From Ascaphus truei (Eukaryota > Chordata > Amphibia > Anura > Ascaphidae), in contig CM071568.1 in NCBI GenBank assembly GCA_036426205.1, forward strand, positions 224,542,239 through 224,606,238: DNA of 64,000 bases. The letters run 5' to 3'. Each line of letters begins with the position of its first letter. The stretch's first letter is position 1. This document shows, in pieces, positions 56,022 through 64,000 of the stretch. The notes below the pieces were generated by a model, which had not been told where the DNA came from, did not search any database, and saw only the letters and a list, made by a program, of their open reading frames with translations. The position numbers and the translations under genes were made by a program.

Positions 56022-56351
56022 CAGGCACACCCCGGTTTAAGGACACCCACTTTAAGTACACTCGCGAGTAAGGACATGTCCCCAATAGGCAAACGGCAGC
56101 TTGCGCATGCGCCTGTCAGCACGTCCTGAACAGCAATACCGGCTCCCTACCTGTACCGAAGCTGTGCGCAAGGGGGAGACTGTAGAGCCTGTTACAAATA
56201 CGTTATTTACATTAGTTGTGCACGTATATGACGATTGCAGTACAGTACATGCATCGATAAGTGGAAAAAAGGTAGTGCTTCATTTTAAGTGCATTTCCGC
56301 TTTACATACATGCTCCGGTCCCATTGCGTACGTTAATGCGGGGTATGCCTG
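56022..56351. mobile_element. Tigger-like MITE, second copy
   Basis: A 330-bp element in the same orientation as the one at 30,490-30,821 and closely similar throughout. It starts CAGGCACACCCCGGTTTAAG and ends CGGGGTATGCCTG, with TA on both sides. It lies in the presumed intron downstream of the AT-hook exon. Confidence 0.88.
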
Positions 56352-56353
56352 TA

Positions 56354-57218
56354 TAGCATTACACTTCCACCTTTCAGACCGCACAAAACATTGCAGTCCA
56401 CAAATCCTTACCACTCTAAATGTATCTATCCTTTCTCCTCCCCAATAAAAACCTGTTCAGAGCGCACTCAACAAAATGAAGATGGTAAACTGTGTAATAA
56501 ATCTTAAAAGCTACAAAGGAAATGTAACTTCAAATAGTAGGCACTGTTTTGGACCTTATTTAAATGAGGCTATTAAAGGGGCCGCCCTACATAGGACAAA
56601 AGTGAATGTAATGGCTGTGGCTTGTTTTATGGGCTGATTCTAGTAGCCAAATGTTTATATATATATATATATATATATTTTACATTTAAATACTATCTTT
56701 ACCTCATCCCTTTCTTGATCACAATTTTTTTTAAACTCTTGTGTATTCATGAATTCAGTCAAAATGGTAATCTTCACAAGCCGTTCAAATAAAAACATAT
56801 ATACATTTTTCACAGGAAGCAAAAAACAGATTTAATAAAAAAAATGTGTTGTTGAGACCGCTCCTTTAAAAAGTTGCCGGACAATTAGTAATGTTATACA
56901 TTGTAGTATATTAAGTTGTCTAACATAAGATTTTCCACTGACACACTCAAATTGTGTGTGCAGAGCAGGCGCATTTTAAGTGAAACTGCTTTGACGTTTG
57001 TCAGTGAAATTGTGGTTTGGTAGTGATTTTTGTGATACAGTGAGAGACTTTTGAGTATCATGTATTAACTTTATTTTGGAATTCAAGTTTCCATTGTATC
57101 TGTTGTAGTACATGATGGAATGGACTTATGATAACTAAAGTATGATACATATATTTTGATTGTAAAGTATCTAAATGGCGTTAAAAGAATCTAAATGGCG
57201 TTAAAAGACTGCATCAGT
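56354..57218. other. AT-rich, with (TA)n and a 20-bp tandem duplication
   Basis: A TA run lies at about 56,657-56,680. CTAAATGGCGTTAAAAGA occurs twice in tandem at 57,171 and 57,191. No gene was seen. Confidence 0.5.
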
Positions 57219-57870
57219 GGTTACATAGTTACATAGTAGACGAGGTTGAAAAAAGACGTACGTCCATCAAGTTCAACCTATGCTAAATTTAGACAACAGA
57301 TACTTTATTCTATATCTATACTTACTTATTGATCCAGAGGAAGGCAAACAAAAAACCCCATGAAGGGGAAAAAATAATTCCTTCCTGACTCCAAGAATTG
57401 GCAGTCGGATTAATCCCTGGATCAACATCCTTCCCATGTATACTTATTTGGTATATCCCTGTATACCTTTCCCATCTAAAAAGATGTCCAAATCTATTGT
57501 ATCTGCCATCACAGTCTCCATGGGATGAATTCCACATTTTAACTGCCCTTACTGTAAAGAACCCTTTCCTTTGTTGCTGGTGAAATCGCCTTTCCTCCAA
57601 CCTTAAGGGATGACCCTGTATCCTTACTGCCCTTGGGATGAATATTCCTTGTACTGTCCCTGAATATATTTGTATATAGTTATCATATCCCCTCTTCATC
57701 GCCTCTTTTCTAATGTAAATAAATCTAATTTAGCTAGCCTCTCCTCATAAATTAGATTGTCCATCCCCTTTATTAATTTGGTGGATCTTCTCTGCACTCT
57801 CTCCAGTTCCATGTCTTTTCTAATGAGTGGTGCCCAAAATTATACTCCATATTTAAGGTGTGGTCTTACT
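57219..57870 (-). mobile_element. CR1-type LINE 3' fragment with 8-bp tail repeat
   Basis: The minus strand carries the conserved C-terminal region after the RT: MKRGYDNYIQIYSG, then RIQGHPLRLEERRF, RKGFFTVRAVKMWNS. The last block matches the R..fF..RvvN.WN signature at the end of CR1/L2-type RTs. The 3' end is a tandem CTATGTAA repeat (57,219-57,237), the kind of 8-bp tail typical of CR1. Coding similarity starts near 57,860. It is a dead 0.65-kb copy. Confidence 0.65.
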
Positions 57871-57875
57871 CAAAA

Positions 57876-58035
57876 ACTTAGCTTCATGACCCAATGGGAA
57901 TCGGATCTTGAGGAGACATTAGAGGATGATGACTGGACGGAGATCTTAACGCGGCGGGCAGAAGCTCAGTCTATACCACATTAAAGGAGAATTCATATAA
58001 GATGTTAATGAGATGGTACCTCACCCTCTGCGTTT
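57876..58035 (+). pseudogene. Short Tx1-like L1 ORF2 scrap
   Basis: MTQWESDLEETLEDDDWTEI, then after a frameshift a stretch coding KENSYKMLMRWYLTP, correspond to the L1 C-terminal segment at 32,810-32,930 (DREDWESIW ... KENIYKILFRWYHTP). It is about 160 bp and has no L1 3' end. Confidence 0.65.
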
Positions 58036-58049
58036 CTACAGCCAAATAA

Positions 58050-59725
58050 TATATATCTAGTGCTATAGACATTAACTTTTTCCACTGCAGCATTCAGGAT
58101 GAATTGGTTGTAGGTGTTGACCATATGATTGCGCAAATAGATGCGTATTCCGTTGGGACACAGATGGTCAGCTTCATCTTTGATGAAAAAACATGATTCA
58201 ATTAGTTGCTGCTCGCATTAATCCAATTTTATGCCGTTACCAATTGTATTTGGCACTCGTTAACGTTATGTTTGATGGACGCATAACTTCCTGGAGCTAG
58301 TATTTAAGTCCACGCCTCAATGTCGGTTCCGCCATACACTGTTTTGATCTGCTTAAATATGGGTGTTGCACGAACCGGCAATTGATGCAAGTCACCGATT
58401 AGAAAGATGCTTTGTCCACCAAAGTGGTTATCAACATTTTCAGTTATAAGTCTGGCGTGTATTTGAGACAATAATTCGGCAACCTATCATAAGGACTTAA
58501 TCAATGATAAGAACTTGCACATATTTGAAAGACGTATTACAAAAGTTTTACAACAGCCGGCAGGGCCACTGATAAATATCTGAAGTGTTTTGCCATATGG
58601 AGGTGATAGGCTGCAAATGACATGCATCAACGTGCCTTTTTATTTTTCATTTGCCGTTTGCAGAATTGTTCCTTAGACATTAAATTGTCACGTTTCTTTG
58701 CAGTAGCACCAAGTTTGTTGAGTGTGGCGAGCCCAAGAGCTGCATTCATTACTCTGTCTGGATGATCATAAAACTGTTGGAGTGCACCCGGTTCTTGTTG
58801 CAATCTAGTCACTAACTTGTGCAAGTCACTCCTGCATGCCTCCTTGTGACACATTTGTTTGCAGATTTCTATAGTTTTGCCAATGCCCAAGTCGGAATCG
58901 TAGAGTTTATGGCGCTCTAAAATTAGCTCCTCATTTGTATCGTAGATGGTTAAAAATGTAATCTCAGAATTTCCTCCTCCTTTCCAAATGACATGTGTAG
59001 TGACCATTTCACTCGTATATTCGTTGACATCTTGAGCCATGTCATAATCACGATAGCGTATTATGCGTGGTTACTGGCGTCTCTTGTACACCTTCGATCC
59101 TACATTTGTAACTGGCGACAAAATATGCCATTGTTATATCGTCCAAGTTTTGCGGTCTTTTCTTATACTTGTCAAAACGTCTATCTTTCCATATGTCGCT
59201 GGAATCATCTGTGAGGTTATTGTCCTTCATCTCCTTGTTGGATTTCCTTAGTCGCTGTTGCTTCAATAGGCCAGACGGTGGGAATGTAAACTACGACCAC
59301 CGACCTGTGAGACATGGGTTGGCGTAGTAAATACCAGGTGGCTCCTTGACTTTGATTTCAATGGTGTTCAGCATTTCGATGCTTAGTTTTCTTGTTATTT
59401 CAATGATATTGAACTCTGGATGCTCGTTCATAATGGTAATTATGTGTCGTAAGTTCCTGATACCTCAGTTTGTCTTGTTAACGTACAGTATTCAACAATA
59501 TAAGCAGCACAAGAGTATTCCTCAGTATAAATTGTATGTCAGTGTTTGATTTAAAAATGTTACAGATGAAGCCTATTTATGAAAACTTTGGGACGTTTAA
59601 TGGCAGCTCTGAGTACATCTAAGTAATACTCGTATGAATTTATATCATTAGCCTTAAAGAAGGTATCTATGTCGGCATAATCGCTATTCTCTAGATGGTG
59701 TCTTGTAATGAGCTGCATATTTTTT
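58050..59725 (-). pseudogene. Helitron helicase (Pif1-like) C-terminal part
   Basis: Reading down from 59,725: NSDYADIDTFFKANDINSYE, then EEYSCAAYIVEY, then IEIKVKEPPGIYY (the QEAAW-like block), KYKKRPQNLDDITMAYFVA (59,266-59,048), and TFLTIYDTNEELILERHKLY (59,040-58,627). The Walker A motif appears as ISGPAGCCKTF (normally GPAGTGKT) near 58,560. FGGQSIFLIGDLHQLPVRA (Walker-B-like downstream helicase box) lies near 58,400. Frames shift at least four times. Pif1-like helicase unwinds DNA during rolling-circle transposition. Confidence 0.75.
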
Positions 59726-59729
59726 TTTG

Positions 59730-60490
59730 CCGCCCGTCTGTCTTGGGCAAAAGTTTGCCCTTTCTCAAACTTGCCCGAAACGCGTGGGAGGAGGTCTCCT
59801 AGTCATGTCTTGTTAGAATCTGTTTTATGTAGTTCAATAAATTGATTTTACCATCCTACCTGGTGAGTCTGACATCTATAGGAGCCGTGCTGGCATCGAT
59901 CTTCCATCTCCTTGTTATATAGTAGGCACTGGTGCGCGGACGTGCGTCCAGCGTTGTGCGTGAACATGCTGTGTGCGTTTAGTTGATAGGGTGCTAGCGG
60001 TGGCGCGCGCCGTTAGGGGGCGTGACTGACGTCATAGCGTTAGGCCGTGCTGTGATTGGTTCGTGGCGTGGCAGCAGCGCGAAAATACAATCAAATTGTA
60101 TTTTCCCTGATCTGCCGCGCCACCGCTTACGGCCCGTGCGCGCGTGTCCCTAGTATAGAAACGTCTGTCTAACATAGCCAATTATAATTGACGCACGGTA
60201 GCGCACGCACTATATTACACGCCTTACACACACTCCGCTCACAGCTACAGTAATAAAGAGATCTTATCTCTTCTGGTTAGGAGTTTGCAATATGACCCCA
60301 GCCCCTGATTGGTGGGGGGGAAGGGCAACACAAACACAGTTACATGCAGAGCCTTACTTGGGAAAATCACAGCCCACTTGCAACAGTCCATATGAAAACA
60401 AAAATCAACCCCTGGTCCCTGAAGTGCTGAAACCGGGCAACATGAAGGGCTTGACCTTTATTAAAAGCAGTCACATTTACCCCTACCTTC
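59730..60490. mobile_element. Foreign CpG-rich insert within the Helitron
   Basis: It replaces the middle of the Helitron protein. It includes CTTGCCCGAAACGCGTGGG at 59,768 (the second hammerhead box without a first), and a CpG-rich block (59,930-60,240) with the AT palindrome AAAATACAAT-CAA-ATTGTATTTT at about 60,084. An open frame at 60,292-60,510 has no motif. Boundaries and origin are uncertain; more than one element may be present. Confidence 0.4.
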
Positions 60491-60499
60491 ACACTGTAG

Positions 60500-61880
60500 C
60501 CAAACTTTAAGTACTCGTTTTTGCACCAAACCCATCAAGTAGCTGGCAAACGATTTACCATGTTATTGACTGCCACAGGTTAGAAGTATCTCAGAACATC
60601 CAGGGGGAGCATAAAATGGGTTGAGAAAACAAAACAAGATACACAAATATAAGTGCAGACGTAATGCAATCAGTGAATAAATGTGGCAGTGTCTTGGCTC
60701 ATATAGCTGTACTACTCACAGGACTAAAGTGTATATATAAGCAGTTGGCAAATAGGGTTGCCACCCTTGATGGTATAAAGACACCGGACCCCTTATCGAT
60801 ACTCCGTCAGCATAAACCGCATGTATAAAGAGAGAGAAAACTACATAGTGCGATCAATAATATAAACTTTATAAAAAATGAATGGGTAAAAAATGCGCAC
60901 TTACAATGTGCTAATATAATAAAAGCATTGGTCACAAATTGTGAGTAGGAGTTGTCCCGAGCAGCTCACCGCCTCCCTGGGTCATCAGGCTGAATGCCAC
61001 GGCACTGTATCCACGTCTGCACTTATATTTGTGTATCTTGTTTTGTTTTCTCAACCCATTTTATGCTCCCCCTGGATGTTCTGAGATACTTCTAAACTTT
61101 GGAACCCGTGAAACAGGTCCCACCAGTGAGGTTTGAGCTGTGGGTTTTTTGGTCATCACTTATATTTATTTTATCATTTACACCATTATTATTATTTATT
61201 CACTTCATATATAGCTGTTCGCGCCTTTTTGTTCACCTATTTACACAAGTATTGACTGCCACAGGAACATTTATTATTTGGCCTAGAATTGCATATTGAC
61301 CGTATGCGTGTCTCAAGCGTCTGATCTGCATAAATGGTAGACGTGGTGAAATGAGCCTCTGTTACAAAGTCCAATTTTGGTAAATGTGCTGGCACCTCAG
61401 GCTAAACAAAGCCATTTGACTTTGATAATGCAGGAATGCTGTTTCTGTTGAGAGATGCTCTACAGCTGCTACACACTTTAATGTCCTTAACGTTAGTGTC
61501 TGGAAATGCACTGTCTACGAGTGTAGTACGTTTCTCAGCAGGTGTTTTGACATCGTTTTAAAACCATAAATGATTGCAAATGTCACAGACATATCCAAAG
61601 TTGTTGTATAAGAATGTTCGCTGAAAATGACGATGCAAATTTACATGTAAATTGTAATCATCGTAAGGCAATATAGCCAGTGCTGTAGTTTTATTACTAA
61701 TGGGTGGATTAGTGGTGCTACTGGTGGAAGGAGTTGTGCTACTTGAAGGTATAGATAAACGTAAGGGTTCATCTTGTTGGAATTGGAGCTGTAGCTACTT
61801 TTTCAGCTTCTCCACTCTGCAGACTCCGCTGTAGTCTAGTTTTACCTGTATTTGTGGTTGTAGTAGTTTTAATTCGAGCT
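60500..61880 (-). pseudogene. Helitron N-terminal region, split by insert
   Basis: Reading down from 61,880: a Ser/Thr-rich start, then YNLHVNLHRHF, GYVCDICNHLWF and KVCSSCRASLNRNSIPALSK (paired cysteines of the N-terminal zinc-binding region), NGFV and VPAHLPKLDF. A shifted frame gives QIRRLRHAYGQYAILGQIIN, then VPVAVN at 61,250. After the insert at 60,580-61,249 the frame resumes as VAVNNMVNRLPA at about 60,575. The restored order is continuous, so the insert is clean. Confidence 0.75.
60580..61249. mobile_element. Snap-back insertion with 16-bp target duplication
   Basis: TATTGACTGCCACAGG occurs at 60,564-60,579 and 61,250-61,265, and removing the 670-bp insert restores the Helitron frame. 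The left end is an 81-bp arm (60,580-60,660, containing CCAGGGGGAGCATAAAATGG) whose complement lies at 61,015-61,095. The last 154 bp are unique. Arm at one terminus, second arm internal and a long target duplication are the same layout as at 44,334-44,981. No protein is encoded. Confidence 0.8.
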
Positions 61881-61884
61881 CGAT

Positions 61885-62095
61885 ACTCAAACCCTTTCCG
61901 TGACTTCACCCAGCAGGTTTGCCCTCATTGGCTGAACCACCGCGCTAGTCGCCAGTATTGAGCTCAATTTTCCTGTCTTCAGGAAAAACTGGCCGTGCGG
62001 CGGCCGCCCCTTGTACTGGGCCCGGCCCCATTGAGGGGCAGCTGTTGTCCCTGCGGTGGGCGCGGCAGCGGGGACCTGGTCTAAGGCTGATTAAT
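61885..62095. repeat. CpG-rich interspersed repeat, inverted copy
   Basis: The minus strand carries TTCAGCCAATGAGGGCAAAC and a TGAAGTCACGG, matching 51,030-51,070. A very GC-rich block follows (GCGGCGGCCGCCCC, GGGCCCGGCCCC). Confidence 0.5.
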
Positions 62096-63790
62096 GTTTG
62101 AATGAACATTATTGTTTGCAGAAAATGTATCGTAAATTTTGTAAAGGAATAGGACTGCGACCGTGACAGCGATTTTATAAATGTACAGATCGTGTGGCAG
62201 GTTTGCCTACGCAATAGATTTTCCACTGTTATTTGTGTTTATAAAAGTAGTGGTACTGTGACAGGTTTCTATATAAAAGTATTGCTAGGGTGTGAGTTTT
62301 GCATAGAAATTTTTTTTTGTTTTTTAATTGTGCTACTGGATCTGCAGAATAGTTCTTTCACATAAAAACAACTACTCACAGGATTGTTAATGTGTAAGGG
62401 TTTGAATACTAGGCCCACGGTAATGCTTGAGGCCAAAGTTAAGATAATATACTATAGAAAGTGCAGACTTAGATGTCCACTGTTACAGTATGTCACATTA
62501 TTTGTTGGGAACTGACATGCTACAAATGAGTGCTGAGCTCGTCCTGCTTCTTGCCACTGTTTAGTGTTCCCTGAGGGACTCTTGTATTGATTTTAAAGAT
62601 GTTGATGGCCGTTGGCGCGCATACGCAGAGAAGATAGCTGATACATTTATTTGTGGCTGCTTATGCGCTTCTGGGAGGTGCCGGCCGCCTCAGCGTGGGT
62701 GGCGCCGGCCGCTTCTGCGCATGCGCGGGCAACACAGTCCAATGACTTCACGTTACACACTTCCGTCCCCATGAAGGAGATTTGTGCCATGAAATCTTAC
62801 TAGGTGCCAGCAAAGAAGTTTCACTTCAAAATCAATGCCTTTTTACAGCTGCATTGCAAGTTTATACTTTTGGAGATCAAACTGTTTACTCTTGATTGTC
62901 CTATCTATATCTATCTATCGCGCTGTTTACAACAAACAATATATTTAGCTTTGAAATTAATTATTAAATACAACACATCGGAATTTTTATTTTTTTTAAC
63001 AACTTATCAATGTATACAATAAGAAGATTAAGCATACATTCAGCACTATACCTAATAAAAGGTGGTTAGTAAACTGTGAAATAGTGATAGTAAAATGCAA
63101 TCACAATGCTACATCAAAAAATTAGTGATGGTGATATCCCAGGCATAGTGGAATATCTCGAAGAGGGAAATGGCAGCCCCATAGAGCTTTGCAAATTCTT
63201 CGCAACTTGAATGACATGATAAAAAGAAAAATTAGTTGTTCTTGGCGCAAAGGCCAGGGAATGGAGTTGCAGATTAATATCTAAAACACAGTCCCAAATG
63301 TATTTAAATGATGCTCTTTTGGCTCTGATGATCTCTTTAGAAGTGTTGTGGTACTGCAGAGTGAACAGAAGAGAAAGCCATAGCGCAATATATTGCCCAC
63401 AGGATCACACAGATGCCTACTTACACTCGTGCAAGGTAGTAATTGGAACCGGGAAGATCTTTAGCCGGCAGGAAAGGTTTCTTCTCTCTGTGACTTTAAC
63501 TTGCTCACTCGCAGAAATCGGGTAAAGAGCTCCCATAAAACATGAGAATTGCATACAGGGTAAGACAATTAACATTTAATATACACTCGACCTAGAATAT
63601 CTCTCACAGGATTCAGTCTTCAGTGCTTCAAAAAGTTGCTGTCCACAACATGAGATGTTGAGTCTTGGGGTCCCACAGCTGGGGTTGGCATCTCTCTCCC
63701 CACGGCCATGTCTCACGCCCCTCTCCCCCGATGATGTCACAGTGACTCCGCCTCTCGTATCTCCATAAAGTTGCGTCTTTAGGCTCCAAC
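62096..63790. other. Mostly unassigned; CpG-rich patch at 62,600-62,770
   Basis: A CpG-rich patch with GGCGCCGGCCGC and CTGCGCATGCGCGGG (NRF1-like) lies around 62,690-62,730 but no exon follows. The rest is AT-rich. No gene was recognised. Confidence 0.4.
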
Positions 63791-63829
63791 CAACGCGTTT
63801 CTTAACCGAACCTGGTCACTTCCTCAGGG
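63791..63829 (-). ncRNA. Hammerhead-ribozyme-like core
   Basis: On the minus strand CCCTGAGGA is followed by a stem II candidate (GTGACC, then AGGTTC, then GGTTAA) and GAAACGCGTTGG. Both core boxes (CUGANGA and GAAA) are intact. The surrounding 63,580-63,850 (TGATGTCACAGTGACTCC and similar) looks like a PLE-type terminal region running off the window. Confidence 0.5.
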
Positions 63830-63835
63830 GTACTG

Positions 63836-64000
63836 GCATCTTTTCCTTGACCAGGCCTTAAATACTTAAAATACATTAACACTTTCATGTCCAGACTAAA
63901 TGATGTATCTATTAGACATCTGTATGTGGTGTATATAGGGTAACTGGGTAAAATGCCCTCGCTTAAAAATACATTAAAACAACAATAATAGTAAATGTAA
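63836..64000. other. Window end, nothing recognised
   Basis: AT-rich sequence probably belonging to the same PLE-type terminal region. Confidence 0.3.

Larger units (their letters stand above)
58040..61880 (-). mobile_element. Helitron-type rolling-circle element, decayed and interrupted
   Basis: RepHel-type protein sequence is read on the minus strand from about 61,880 down to 58,050. It is broken by an insert at 60,580-61,249 and by foreign sequence at about 59,730-60,490. The N-terminal zinc-finger-like region and the C-terminal Pif1-like helicase are recognisable. The Rep nuclease section (HUH motif and catalytic Tyr) lies in the lost or replaced middle. Helitron termini (TC...CTRR with hairpin) were not located. 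Confidence 0.7.

Noticed and set aside
59747..59800. Seventh hammerhead at the GAAACGCGTGGG motif
   Set aside because: The second box is present but no CUGANGA box lies at a usable distance upstream, so it was only mentioned as a half motif.
1..64000. CRISPR arrays, bacterial operons, replication origins, riboswitches
   Set aside because: Tandem repeats present are microsatellites or short duplications without spacer structure, and all context is eukaryotic.

Overview
This window looks like transposon-dense nuclear DNA of a vertebrate, most likely an amphibian and probably a frog. That is inferred from the mix of repeats: Tx1-like L1 LINEs, CR1/L2/Rex1-like LINEs, Penelope-like elements, a Tc1 element, a Helitron, several MITE families, a putative solo LTR and a tRNA-derived SINE. 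There are no operons, and no complete host gene is visible. Coordinates of elements come from reading repeats and target-site duplications by eye; family names come from recognised protein motifs, not from database searches.

Layout. 1-6,400 holds a decayed Penelope-like element (PLE) on the minus strand between 0.53-kb inverted arms. 6,400-14,050 is AT-rich single-copy-looking sequence with a few repeat scraps. 14,050-18,450 holds a second PLE remnant, a broken Tc1 transposon and a PLE-type terminal region. 18,450-21,800 is mostly unassigned but carries a TTAA-type MITE. 21,800-25,013 holds two L2/CR1-like LINE copies head to tail.

25,740-45,127 is one nested retrotransposon stack. An old minus-strand L1 is split by a plus-strand L1 (28,266-43,911). 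That L1 is itself split by a 5'-truncated L1 (29,988-33,630, which contains a Tigger-like MITE), a Rex1/CR1-like LINE (38,070-41,915) and a putative solo LTR (42,926-43,706). The old L1 also carries a TA-flanked MITE, a 202-bp insert and a snap-back insert. Most junctions are supported by target duplications or by restored reading frames.

45,128-52,800 holds a tRNA-derived SINE, a CpG-rich promoter-like patch, a tRNA-Phe-like pseudogene, a hammerhead-like motif, a hAT-type MITE with perfect 8-bp duplications, and an L2 3' end. 52,830-54,789 is the best candidate for a host gene: a CpG island with CRE and ETS-like sites, then a large open exon coding for a basic, AT-hook-containing protein. 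56,000-64,000 returns to repeats: a second Tigger-like MITE, a CR1 3' end, an L1 scrap, a minus-strand Helitron (RepHel) pseudogene split by at least two insertions, and a last hammerhead-like motif.

The most useful observations are the reconstructable insertion order of the 25.7-45.1 kb stack, the repeated hammerhead-like cores at PLE-type ends, two snap-back insertions sharing an architecture, and the unidentified AT-hook exon. I found no clear new host system; apart from that exon, almost everything with coding potential is mobile-element protein.
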